DNA of 5,929 nt from CAYYJM01 sp964471755 (GCA_964471755.1 CAYYJM010000338.1:1-5929), one strand, 5' to 3'; positions 1 to 5,929 are shown, numbered from the stretch's first letter. Translations and numbers: made by a program. The notes: generated from the sequence alone by a model not told the origin.

Positions 1-575
1 CGCTTGACCGGCACGGCGTGGTAAGCAGCCACGGTGAGCGGCTTGTCGGCCGGCAGCTCGAACGGCCGGGCTGCGATCTCGTCCCAGATCGCCTTGTGGA
101 TCCCCTGCGGATCGCGTTCCGATGGCGGGAACAGATCGACGACGAGGAGGTTGATCCCCTGCCAGAGTAATTCCGCGGTCTTGCGTACGAACGCCACCAG
201 GCCATGCCGGCTGTTCTTGTTCCCGGGAGAGACGATCTCGATGACCGCGACGACCTTGCCGTGCCGGTGCTGGATGGCAACGCGGTTGGCCCGGCCGGCG
301 TAGATGTCGTCCTCGCCCTCGACCACGAATCGCGCCCACGGAGGCCGCTCCGCCACCGCCACCCCGCTGGTCGCCCCGGGCCGGGTGGTGCTTCGCGGCG
401 GTCGCTGCAAGGTCACCACGTCCGGAATCGGTCCGCTGGTGACCTGATCGACCAGGGCGACGAACCCAGGGGGGAGAACCCCGCCGTTGAGAGTGTCGCT
501 GATCGCTGCGATCCAGCGTTCGTGGAAGTGGTGGAACAGCCCGGCATCGACGCGCGTCCAGTCGTGGATCGGCAT
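1..575 (-). CDS. DUF4058 family protein (C-terminus beyond window)
   Basis: The reading frame is open from ATG at 575 to the left edge, giving 191 complete codons with no stop. The N-terminus MPIHDWTRVDAGLFHHFHERW and the LPPGFVALVDQ segment (about residues 34-44) are characteristic of DUF4058 proteins, which are frequent in planctomycetes and cyanobacteria and have no established function. Residues 110-120 (AVIEIVSPGNK) followed by INLLVVDLF (141-149) resemble the E-x-x-SP...D pattern of Uma2-like proteins of the PD-(D/E)XK nuclease fold. That resemblance is my inference; a canonical D...ExK triad is not clear. The start is supported by GGAGG (583-587) seven bases upstream. The gene lies 58 nt after the PurA-like gene on the same strand, so it may be the operon's third gene, but DUF4058 genes are often multicopy and it could be a bystander. 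The family assignment is fairly sure; the role is unknown. Confidence 0.85.
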   Translation of the reverse strand, partial: MPIHDWTRVDAGLFHHFHERWIAAISDTLNGGVLPPGFVALVDQVTSGPIPDVVTLQRPPRSTTRPGATSGVAVAERPPWARFVVEGEDDIYAGRANRVAIQHRHGKVVAVIEIVSPGNKNSRHGLVAFVRKTAELLWQGINLLVVDLFPPSERDPQGIHKAIWDEIAARPFELPADKPLTVAAYHAVPVK

Positions 576-633
576 GGAGCCCCCTCCGCTCGTGGCAGTA
601 TTGAGCAAGGTTCCTCGTCACGATACTGGTATG

Positions 634-1938
634 CTAATCGCCGAGTGGCAGCGATGCCAGGTGAGCCTGACGCCGACTACGAAACGTCAACCCGCCGAGG
701 TGACGATCCGCGTGCGTTGGCCCGCTGGCCGTCAGCACCACGGGAGCCAGCTCGCCGACGTGTCGCAAGATTCCGTCGGCGTCCGTCGCCGTATAGATCG
801 GCTCGGCCGTCTCCAGGCTTCGGGTAAGGCCCTCCTGCCACGCCAGTTCCGGGACCGACGCCGGTTTCAGGGGGCCGCTCCGATACGCCGCGCAAATTCG
901 GGTGTCGGCCGCGACCTGGTCCAGATGGCTGACGGCGATGCCGTCGAGCGGCCCGACGCAGGCGACGGCGTAGCGCAGCAGCGGCAGGTCGAGCCAGCCA
1001 GCCCGAATGTGTCCCTGCCAGGCGTTCCACGGGTTGCCCGGATCACGCAGACGCTCGGTCAACTCGGCCGAGAACGTCGGCAGCGGCCCGGCTCCATGGC
1101 GCGTCGTGTACGTCCGCGTCAGGCCGAGGACGGCCACCGCGTCCACGGCCAGGCGATCGACCAGTTCCCAGGCGTGATGCAGCGTGACCGTACTCCAGGT
1201 CGTGTACGGATGGAAGCCGCGATACTCGTCGAGCAGGACGCCCTGGGCCCCCTCGAAGATCGCCGTCCGCCACGCTGTCGGCTCCGGGGCGATCGCCACC
1301 TCGGCGGCGAGGGCGTCCGCCAGGTGACGGGCTTCTGTCTCGGTGTCGAGCCAGAGATCGAGCGTGGCGCGATCCTTCTCGTCGATGAGCGGCAGCAAGG
1401 GCTGAATCTCGAGCAGCGCCCGCTGACGGAGCAGTTCCAGCTTCGCGTGAAGTCGCCCGGCCTCACGCAGATCAGCGGCGACGATGGCATCTGTGCCGTG
1501 CCGGAGCCAGTGGCTCCGGGCCTCGCCGATGCCCTGACCGCAGGAGCCGTGTCGATCCGCGCCACGGGCCAGCTCGCGCGCCCGATTCATGGCCCGGTGC
1601 CAGGCCGTCGTCACCAGGCAGTCCGGATGAACCGTCAGCCGGCCGAACGGGTCGGCGATGCCCAGTTCGACGAGATGCTCCGCCTCGCGCCGCAACGCGG
1701 GCGGATCGATGATCATGGCCGGGCCGAGGAACGTCCGCGCCCCGGCCAACGTTCCGGCTCCGAACTGTGAGAAAGTGTGTCGTCGGCCGTCCGGAAGTTC
1801 GACGTTGTGGCCGGCCTGGCTGCCGCCGCAGTAGCGGACGACCAGGTCGGCCTCCAGCCTGCGGGCGAGGAAATCGACCGTCGCTCCCTTGCTCTCGTCG
1901 CCGAAGCCGAGACCGACGGTCAGGATGGCCCGGCCCAT
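634..1938 (-). CDS. Divergent adenylosuccinate synthetase (PurA) paralogue
   Basis: This 434-residue protein matches the normal PurA length (E. coli about 432) and aligns along the whole family. True PurA uses GTP to join IMP and L-aspartate into adenylosuccinate. Visible motifs are the P-loop-like GFGDESKG (11-18), with the catalytic Asp14 and Lys17; GGSQAGH (38-44), with the catalytic His44; FEGAQGVLLD (228-237), with the IMP-site Gln232; HPYTTWS (243-249); TRHGAGPLPT (279-288); GWLD (314-317); and ASGPTHAD (404-411). Differences from E. coli PurA are many. The IMP-contacting Asn of GGHNAGH is Gln41. IGTTGRGIGP becomes HGSCGQGIGE. The aspartate-binding loop TTGRRRR becomes WQGHIR (307-312). 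The guanine-recognition TKLD becomes SHLD (337-340). I therefore read it as a ligase of the PurA fold with a changed substrate, not the housekeeping enzyme. The start has GGAGG (1945-1949) six bases upstream and lies one base after the VWA stop (TAA-C-ATG), so translation is probably coupled. Confidence 0.85.
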   Translation of the reverse strand: MGRAILTVGLGFGDESKGATVDFLARRLEADLVVRYCGGSQAGHNVELPDGRRHTFSQFGAGTLAGARTFLGPAMIIDPPALRREAEHLVELGIADPFGRLTVHPDCLVTTAWHRAMNRARELARGADRHGSCGQGIGEARSHWLRHGTDAIVAADLREAGRLHAKLELLRQRALLEIQPLLPLIDEKDRATLDLWLDTETEARHLADALAAEVAIAPEPTAWRTAIFEGAQGVLLDEYRGFHPYTTWSTVTLHHAWELVDRLAVDAVAVLGLTRTYTTRHGAGPLPTFSAELTERLRDPGNPWNAWQGHIRAGWLDLPLLRYAVACVGPLDGIAVSHLDQVAADTRICAAYRSGPLKPASVPELAWQEGLTRSLETAEPIYTATDADGILRHVGELAPVVLTASGPTHADRHLGGLTFRSRRQAHLASLPLGD

Positions 1939-1939
1939 G

Positions 1940-2869
1940 TTACTCCTCCCGGCCGGCGCTGGCCTTGGCCAGGGCGCGACCCACGGCCCGGGCCACCGTG
2001 GCGGACGCCCCGGCCTCGGCGAGGTCCTCGTCGAGCCCGGCCAGTTCGATTCGGCCCTCGGCCACGCCGATCGTCGCCGCGATCAGTTCGCAGATGCCGG
2101 CCGGGTTCTCCAGCTTCAGCACGTTCTGACCGAGCAGATCGACCCAGCACCGATAGACGGCCCGATTGTTCCAGTGCGACGTCATCTTCGGCAGGATGAA
2201 GTAGACGTCGAACTTCTCCCGCAGCCGGGCGAGAACGATCTCGGTCGGGATGTCGGCCTGGACCTTCTCGCCGAGCAGTCGCTCGACCTCGCGCCGGCTG
2301 ACGGCCGGGTACGGGCACTCGTCGCCGATGATGAACAGGAAGCCGCGCTGGTCGCGTTTCTCCAGGCAGTCCAGGGCGGTGTGCCGGGCCATGAAGTACA
2401 TCGCCAGTTCGTACGACTCGGTCACCTGGCCGCCGCCGCCGCCTTCGAGGTAGAGTCGGCCGAGATCCTCCTCGATCTCGATGCCGGACTCGAACTGGCC
2501 GACCTGGAGCGGAGCGGTGTCACAGGTCGCGTCGCCGATCGCGCCGATGAGGATCTGCGGATGGGCCAGGTAGCCGCGTTCGATGAGCAGGCCCATCAGG
2601 CGTGGCAGATTCGCTTGCAGGATGCGCGGCACGCCCTGCATGCTGCCGGTCACGTCGAACAGAACGGCGACGGCCCGGCTCTCCGGATGGGCGTCACTGT
2701 CGCGCGATTCGCGGACGGTGACGCCGTACGGGTTCATGCGCTGATGGACGGCCGCGGCGGCGACTCCCTGGCGGATGTCCTGGTCATGCTCGAAGGCGTC
2801 GCGTCCGGTGGCGGCCCGTTGACGGGCGCGATCTCGGTAGTCGTTGTCGTTCCAGCGTGTGCTGCCCAT
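1940..2869 (-). CDS. VWA-domain protein with DVTGSM MIDAS motif
   Basis: This 309-residue protein has a von Willebrand factor A fold, a Mg2+-dependent protein-protein interaction module. The metal-ion-dependent adhesion site starts with DVTGSM (72-77), a DxTGS form of the usual DxSxS. It is followed by IGAIGDAT (108-115), a glycine run and T150 in GGGGGQVTES (143-152), and FIIGDE (179-184), placed like the remaining MIDAS elements. A charged N-terminal stretch MGSTRWNDNDYRDRARQR and the VRESRDSDAHPES block (52-64) precede the domain. From memory, similar blocks recur in a family of cytoplasmic bacterial VWA proteins. No signal peptide or transmembrane segment is visible, so it is probably cytosolic. 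The start has AGGAG (2877-2881) seven bases upstream and a well-formed promoter beyond it. It is the first gene of the operon and tightly coupled to the PurA-like gene, suggesting that it scaffolds or regulates that enzyme. The exact partner and role are unknown. Confidence 0.88.
   Translation of the reverse strand: MGSTRWNDNDYRDRARQRAATGRDAFEHDQDIRQGVAAAAVHQRMNPYGVTVRESRDSDAHPESRAVAVLFDVTGSMQGVPRILQANLPRLMGLLIERGYLAHPQILIGAIGDATCDTAPLQVGQFESGIEIEEDLGRLYLEGGGGGQVTESYELAMYFMARHTALDCLEKRDQRGFLFIIGDECPYPAVSRREVERLLGEKVQADIPTEIVLARLREKFDVYFILPKMTSHWNNRAVYRCWVDLLGQNVLKLENPAGICELIAATIGVAEGRIELAGLDEDLAEAGASATVARAVGRALAKASAGREE
1943..1950 (-). promoter_or_regulatory. Ribosome binding site of PurA-like gene inside VWA end
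   Basis: The minus strand reads GGGAGGAG directly before TAA-C-ATG. The Shine-Dalgarno of the PurA-like gene is formed by the last sense codons of the VWA gene. Ribosomes finishing VWA would therefore terminate on top of the next start, the layout expected for translational coupling and matched amounts of the two proteins. Confidence 0.8.
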
Positions 2870-2931
2870 GATCGGTCTCCTGTCGAGGGGCGGCGGTTCC
2901 GTCCGACGATGAATGCGTCCGTTCTACACGA

Positions 2932-2960
2932 ATTATAGGCGACGCTTTGTGTCGAATCAA
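2932..2960 (-). promoter_or_regulatory. Sigma70-type promoter for the VWA-PurA-like operon
   Basis: On the minus strand TTGATT (2960-2955) and a perfect TATAAT (2937-2932) are separated by exactly 17 bp, differing from the housekeeping consensus only in the last two bases of the -35 box. Transcription would start near 2925, giving a leader of about 55 nt before the VWA ATG at 2869. The match stands out in such a GC-rich sequence, but no expression evidence is available. Confidence 0.75.
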
Positions 2961-2961
2961 C

Positions 2962-2996
2962 GCGATCTGACAAAATCGCCGGCCGCGAGTGCTCGC
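2962..2996. promoter_or_regulatory. Two short inverted repeats in the divergent control region
   Basis: GCGAT-N8-ATCGC occupies 2962-2979, immediately outside the -35 box of the leftward promoter. GCGAG-TG-CTCGC occupies 2985-2996, just upstream of the rightward extended -10. Their positions would suit operators controlling both directions. The arms are only five bases, so chance occurrence in GC-rich DNA is quite possible. Confidence 0.25.
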
Positions 2997-3000
2997 TGGG

Positions 3001-3009
3001 TGATACAAT
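3001..3009 (+). promoter_or_regulatory. Possible extended -10 promoter for the TIGR02996-SUMF1 gene
   Basis: TGATACAAT combines the TG of an extended -10 element with TACAAT, one base from TATAAT. No convincing -35 hexamer lies 16-18 bp upstream, as is tolerated for extended -10 promoters. Transcription would start near 3016, leaving a leader of about 29 nt that contains the Shine-Dalgarno GGAG (3034-3037). Confidence 0.45.
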
Positions 3010-3044
3010 CTCGTCGTGGTGGCCATCGTGAAGGGAGACCTCGC

Positions 3045-4061
3045 ATGGTGACGGAAGCGGACCTGCTGGCGGGCATCGCCCTGCATCCGGATGAGCTGGA
3101 TCGCTGGCTGATCCTGTCGGACTGGCTGGAGGACGAGGGCGATCCGCGCGCGGAGTTGGCCCGCCTTCGTTACCTGCTGCATGTCGAGGCGGATCATCCC
3201 GAGCGAGCGGGACGGTTGGCTCGACAGCAGGCGTTGCTGGATTCTGGCCTGTCGCCGGTGGTGCCGATCCGGAATGACAATACGCTGCGGATGCCGCTGG
3301 CGTTGATGCTGCCGGGGACGTTCCCGATGGGCAGTCCGGAGACGGAGGAGGAGCGTTACGACGACGAGACGCTACACCCGGTGCGGCTGACGGAGGCGTA
3401 CTACCTGGGAGTCTACCCGGTGACGGTGGGCGAATACGCCACGTTCGTGAAGGCAACGGGTTACCGAACGGAGGCGGAAACGAGCGGAGGAGCATGGGGC
3501 TATGACGGCAGGCAGTGGAAGAAGGATGCGTCATTTACCTGGCGGAGTCCTGGCAGCGCGCAGACGGAACGTCATCCGGTGGTGTGCGTGAGTTGGAACG
3601 ACGCGCAGGCGCTGGTGGGTTGGCTGAACGAGGACGTGGCGACGGGGTTGGTCTATTCGCTGCCGACGGAGGCGGAGTGGGAGTACGGGTGCCGAGCGGG
3701 CACGCAGACGGCCTACTTCTGGGGGGACGACCCGACCCGACTTGGTGAGCATGCCTGGTTCGAGGAGAACGCGGGCGGCACAACTCATCCGGTGGAGACG
3801 AAGCGGCCGAACCCGTGGGGACTGCGTCAGGTTCACGGCAATATCTGGGAATGGTGCGAAGATCTGCATGGCGCGTACTTGACGGAGGCCGTAGTAAATC
3901 CGAGAGGGAGTCTTTCCGGAGGCTCGTCCCGCGTGGTGCGTGGCGGCAGCTGGGACCTCGATGCCAGGGGCTGCCGTTCAGCGACCCGGGGCGGCAACGA
4001 CCCAGCGAATCGCATCACGGACCACGGGTTTCGTCTCGCAGTTTCCATCCGAGCGAGGTAG
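3045..4061 (+). CDS. TIGR02996 motif fused to SUMF1/FGE-sulfatase domain
   Basis: This protein has 338 residues. Residues 1-45 (ending in DWLEDEGDPRAELARLRYLL) match the TIGR02996 repeat-companion motif. Residues about 82-335 form a formylglycine-generating-enzyme-like (SUMF1, C-type-lectin-like) domain: GTFPMGSP (91-98), the DDETLHPV block, YYLGVYPVTVGEY (119-131), LPTEAEWEYGCRAG, HGNIWEWCED, RVVRGGSW and a terminal HGFRLAV. True formylglycine-generating enzymes oxidise a sulfatase cysteine using two cysteines near the C-terminus. Here only C310 (RGCRSATR) is present, and the position of the second, RYRCAAR in the human protein, is serine (S312). Sulfatase maturation is therefore unlikely; a binding or other SUMF1-family role is more plausible. 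No sulfatase gene is nearby. ATG 3045 is preferred over an in-frame ATG at 2913: GGAG (3034-3037) lies seven bases upstream, the recognised motif begins there, and the earlier start would precede the probable promoter. Coding is notably rich in G-ending codons. Confidence 0.88.
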   Translation: MVTEADLLAGIALHPDELDRWLILSDWLEDEGDPRAELARLRYLLHVEADHPERAGRLARQQALLDSGLSPVVPIRNDNTLRMPLALMLPGTFPMGSPETEEERYDDETLHPVRLTEAYYLGVYPVTVGEYATFVKATGYRTEAETSGGAWGYDGRQWKKDASFTWRSPGSAQTERHPVVCVSWNDAQALVGWLNEDVATGLVYSLPTEAEWEYGCRAGTQTAYFWGDDPTRLGEHAWFEENAGGTTHPVETKRPNPWGLRQVHGNIWEWCEDLHGAYLTEAVVNPRGSLSGGSSRVVRGGSWDLDARGCRSATRGGNDPANRITDHGFRLAVSIRAR

Positions 4062-4087
4062 TCAAGGAGGGAGGCATCCGAAGTGGA

Positions 4088-4122
4088 GTGGTCCGCAGCC
4101 GAGCAAGCCGGCAGCGGACCAC
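4088..4122. terminator. Strong hairpin between convergent genes, possible bidirectional terminator
   Basis: GTGGTCCGC (4088-4096) pairs perfectly with GCGGACCAC (4114-4122). After one A/A mismatch the stem continues with GCCG (4098-4101) against CGGC (4109-4112), closing a seven-base loop. The element sits 26 bp after the TIGR02996-SUMF1 stop and downstream of the convergent glycosyltransferase. There is no T-tract on either side, so it is not a canonical intrinsic terminator. It could block 3' exonuclease, assist termination in another way, or be a dispersed hairpin repeat. The rest of 4062-4201 holds nothing I recognise except a perfect 10-bp palindrome, GGAGGCCTCC (4131-4140). Confidence 0.5.
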
Positions 4123-4201
4123 GGAGCGGAGGAGGCCTCCCGGAGCCGGGCGGGTGCGCGCCGAAAAGCTGGCGTCACAATCGCTACATTCACTCCAATC
4201 A

Positions 4202-5161
4202 TCACAACCGAACCCACCTCTCCGCCACGATACTGACACCACTCAGGCATCCAGCGACCAATCGGCGTGAGCCGGGGTCGCGATGTGGTGCCGACGCTGA
4301 CACCGGACACCCGACAGATCGCGCCACGCTCGCCATCGACCACGCAGGAACGGCAACAACGTCCCCTCGCCCAGCCGTCGCAAGAACGGCCAGGTGACGC
4401 GGCACCGCCCGCCAGAGCAGGTCGGCCGGCATGTTCCGCCAGAAGACCAGTTCCTCGTTGCGCGACTGCTGCTCCAGCAACGCCCCTCGCGGCGGCCCGT
4501 GCGACGCTCCGCCCCGGTGCCAGACGCGCGACGCCGGCTCAAACCAGACACGCCAGCCCGCCCAGTGCAGCCGAAAGGCGAGATCGACATCCTCGAAGTA
4601 CGCCCCGAACGGCTCATGGAAGCCGCCCAGGCCGAGGACCACGTCGCGCCGATAGAACGCCGCCGCCCCGCTCGCCCCGAAGACCGGCCCGGCCGACGGT
4701 CGCACCTCGTCGAGCAGCCGGCCATGATGCCGCTTGCGAGCGATGCCGCCAAGAGTGTAGCCGTCGCCAGCACTATCGATGCGCACCGGCGTCGTCACCG
4801 GCGCGCCGAGCAGGACCAGCGGCGCGACCGCCGCCACGTCCGGCCGGGCCAGCGCGGCCAGGGCCGGCTCGGCCCAGCCGGCCGTCGGCTCGGCATCATC
4901 GTTGAGCAGCTGCACCCAGGGCGACGTGGCCGCGCGCAGGCCAGCGTTTGCCGCGATGCAGAAGCCCGAAGGGCAGGGGAGACGCACGACACGCACGCCA
5001 GGAAAGCTCTCCGCCAGTCGCGCGACGCAGCCATCGGGCGAGCCGTCATCGACGACGACGACCTCGGTGCCGGACGGAGCGTACTTCCGCACGGCGGCCA
5101 GGCAGCAGGCCAGTAGATCGACGCGCCTATGACTGGGAATGATGACCGACAGCGGCGGCAC
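4202..5161 (-). CDS. Family-2 glycosyltransferase, probably frameshifted near its C-terminus
   Basis: A GT-A fold glycosyltransferase of family GT2, transferring a sugar from a nucleotide-sugar donor, probably at the cytoplasmic side during surface-polysaccharide assembly. Counting from GTG 5161: LSVIIPSHRR (4-13) is the first strand, VVDDGS (36-41) binds the nucleotide, and GFCIAANAGLRAA (66-78) is a typical GT2 helix. LLNDDAEP (85-92) holds the metal-binding DxD equivalent, and GAYFEDVDLAFRL (186-198) the catalytic-region ED motif. GTG 5161 is preferred over ATG 5239: GAGGAG (5169-5174) lies seven bases upstream, the domain begins at once, and the overlap with the upstream gene is 35 rather than 113 bp. 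The last 60 residues in this frame read as unfamiliar sequence. The -1-offset frame from about 4386 to a stop at 4243 encodes FLRGRWRAWRDL, typical of GT2 C-termini. A one-base insertion near 4380-4390 would explain this and give a 305-residue product. Confidence 0.85.
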   Translation of the reverse strand: MPPLSVIIPSHRRVDLLACCLAAVRKYAPSGTEVVVVDDGSPDGCVARLAESFPGVRVVRLPCPSGFCIAANAGLRAATSPWVQLLNDDAEPTAGWAEPALAALARPDVAAVAPLVLLGAPVTTPVRIDSAGDGYTLGGIARKRHHGRLLDEVRPSAGPVFGASGAAAFYRRDVVLGLGGFHEPFGAYFEDVDLAFRLHWAGWRVWFEPASRVWHRGGASHGPPRGALLEQQSRNEELVFWRNMPADLLWRAVPRHLAVLATAGRGDVVAVPAWSMASVARSVGCPVSASAPHRDPGSRRLVAGCLSGVSIVAERWVRL

Positions 5162-5929
5162 CGATGCGCTCCTCGTGTTGCTGGATGATGCGCTGGAGAC
5201 GCTCCTCGGCTCCCTCCACGCGGCCGGCGACCAGATCACCGGCCAGGGCGATCAGCTCGGCGAAGATGCCGGCCTCCCGCCAGCGGCCACGCAGGCCAGA
5301 CCAGAGCAGCCGGCCCGACGCCTCGGCGCGGACCAGGGCGGCCAGCAGCCAGACGTGCCAGCCGGGCCAGTGCTTGCGGGCGTACGTCAGCAGAGCGTGC
5401 CGGGTGATCAGACGAAGATGAGCCGGCACCTCACGCACGTGAAGCGGCCGATGATGCGTCACCGTCGGCGTCGGCTCATGACGGACCTCCCAGCCGGCCT
5501 GGACGGCTCGCCGGCAGAGGTCCACGTCCTCGTAGTAGAGGAAGAATGCCGGGTCGAAGCCGCCGAGTTGCTCCCAGCACGCCCGACGAACGAGCAGACA
5601 GCAGCCGGTGACCCAGTCCACGGAGCCGGCCTGCTCGGGCGGTCGGAGATGGTACTTCCGACTCGGCCGGGGCAGGAACAGACGCAGCAGCGTACCTCCC
5701 CAGGTCGGAAACGGCCCGGTCGAGAGTTGCGGCGACCCGTCCTCGTTGCGCAGACCCAGGCCGACGATGCCGACACGCGGCGACCCGGCGTCGAGCCGAT
5801 CGGTCAATTCGACGACGCGATCGAGGAACTCCTCCGGCGGCGTGACATCGGGGTTGAGGAGCAGGAGCCAGTCGCCCTGGCTACGGCTGCCACACTGGTT
5901 GACGGCCCGGCCGAAGCCGTGATTGCGGC
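5127..5929 (-). CDS. Family-2 glycosyltransferase, rhamnosyltransferase-like (N-terminus beyond window)
   Basis: The frame is open from the right edge to a TAG at 5129-5127, giving 266 complete codons. The start lies outside the window, so any start codon inside the frame (such as TTG 5807) is internal. The first visible residues, RNHGFGRAVNQCG, and LLLLNPDV (21-28) are the conserved helix and the NPD metal-site variant of rhamnosyltransferase-like GT2 enzymes. TGCCLLVRR (about 107-115), LGGFDPAFF and YYEDVDLCRRAVQAGW (131-146) form the acceptor-side catalytic region. The N-terminal nucleotide-binding strand is missing only because of the window edge. The C-terminal tail (from about residue 200) is Arg/Glu/Gln-rich and probably helical. 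It precedes the second glycosyltransferase and overlaps it by 35 bp, so both are likely co-transcribed and act in the same glycan pathway. Donor and acceptor cannot be told from sequence. Confidence 0.9.
   Translation of the reverse strand, partial: RNHGFGRAVNQCGSRSQGDWLLLLNPDVTPPEEFLDRVVELTDRLDAGSPRVGIVGLGLRNEDGSPQLSTGPFPTWGGTLLRLFLPRPSRKYHLRPPEQAGSVDWVTGCCLLVRRACWEQLGGFDPAFFLYYEDVDLCRRAVQAGWEVRHEPTPTVTHHRPLHVREVPAHLRLITRHALLTYARKHWPGWHVWLLAALVRAEASGRLLWSGLRGRWREAGIFAELIALAGDLVAGRVEGAEERLQRIIQQHEERIGAAAVGHHSQS

Noticed and set aside
596..628. CAGTAT...ATACTG inverted repeat between the PurA-like and DUF4058 genes
   Set aside because: The arms are only six bases with a 21-base loop and no T-tract, too weak to call a terminator or operator.
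487..1770. Long plus-strand open frame (427 codons) and, overlapping it on the left, another at 204-827
   Set aside because: Both lie antisense to the PurA-like and DUF4058 genes and show no recognisable motif; long antisense frames are common opposite GC-rich genes.
634..1938. PurZ-type enzyme for 2-aminoadenine (Z) DNA synthesis
   Set aside because: As I recall, PurZ replaces the catalytic Asp of PurA with Ser or Gly; here Asp14 is kept. The aspartate loop is also altered and no phage or Z-pathway genes (such as a DatZ-like dATPase) are visible.
1889..2938. Plus-strand open frame of 349 codons
   Set aside because: It is antisense to the VWA gene, has no family resemblance, and runs through the VWA promoter -10 box.
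2967..3009. CTGACA as the -35 box for the rightward promoter
   Set aside because: The distance to TACAAT is 31 bp, far beyond the 16-18 bp sigma70 spacing.
2913..3044. Earlier ATG (2913) for the TIGR02996-SUMF1 gene
   Set aside because: The extra 44 residues have no recognised similarity, would be translated from upstream of the probable promoter, and cross the divergent operon's promoter; ATG 3045 has a proper Shine-Dalgarno.
5162..5239. ATG 5239 as start of the downstream glycosyltransferase
   Set aside because: It adds 26 Ser/Arg-rich residues before the first GT2 strand and enlarges the overlap to 113 bp; GTG 5161 has GAGGAG at the same 7-base spacing as the other genes' ribosome binding sites.

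Overview
The window (5,929 bp, GC-rich) looks like a planctomycete chromosome, probably of the Gemmata group. Two things point there: a TIGR02996-type N-terminal motif fused to a formylglycine-generating-enzyme (SUMF1) domain, and a DUF4058 protein. TIGR02996 is best known from Gemmata-like genomes. This placement rests on family recognition alone; no rRNA or marker gene is present.

Left part (1-2960, minus strand): a probable three-gene operon read right to left. A strong sigma70-like promoter (TTGATT-17 bp-TATAAT, 2960-2932) drives a von Willebrand A protein with a DVTGSM metal-binding motif (2869-1940). One base after its stop comes a divergent adenylosuccinate-synthetase (PurA) paralogue (1938-634). 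After a 58-nt gap follows a DUF4058 protein with its own Shine-Dalgarno (575 leftward, cut by the window edge). The PurA paralogue keeps the catalytic Asp and His but has lost much of the IMP, aspartate and GTP recognition set. It is therefore unlikely to be the housekeeping purine enzyme. The VWA/PurA-like pair is the best candidate here for an undescribed system.

Middle part (2870-4061, plus strand): a divergent control region with two small inverted repeats, then a TIGR02996-SUMF1 protein (3045-4061). It lacks one of the two catalytic cysteines of a true formylglycine-generating enzyme. A strong hairpin (4088-4122) lies between its end and the convergent glycosyltransferase.

Right part (4202-5929, minus strand): two tandem, overlapping family-2 glycosyltransferases, probably part of a surface-polysaccharide cluster continuing beyond the window. 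The upstream one is cut by the right edge. The downstream one probably starts at a GTG (5161) and shows signs of a one-base frameshift near its C-terminus. No tRNA, rRNA, CRISPR array, insertion sequence or phage gene was recognised.
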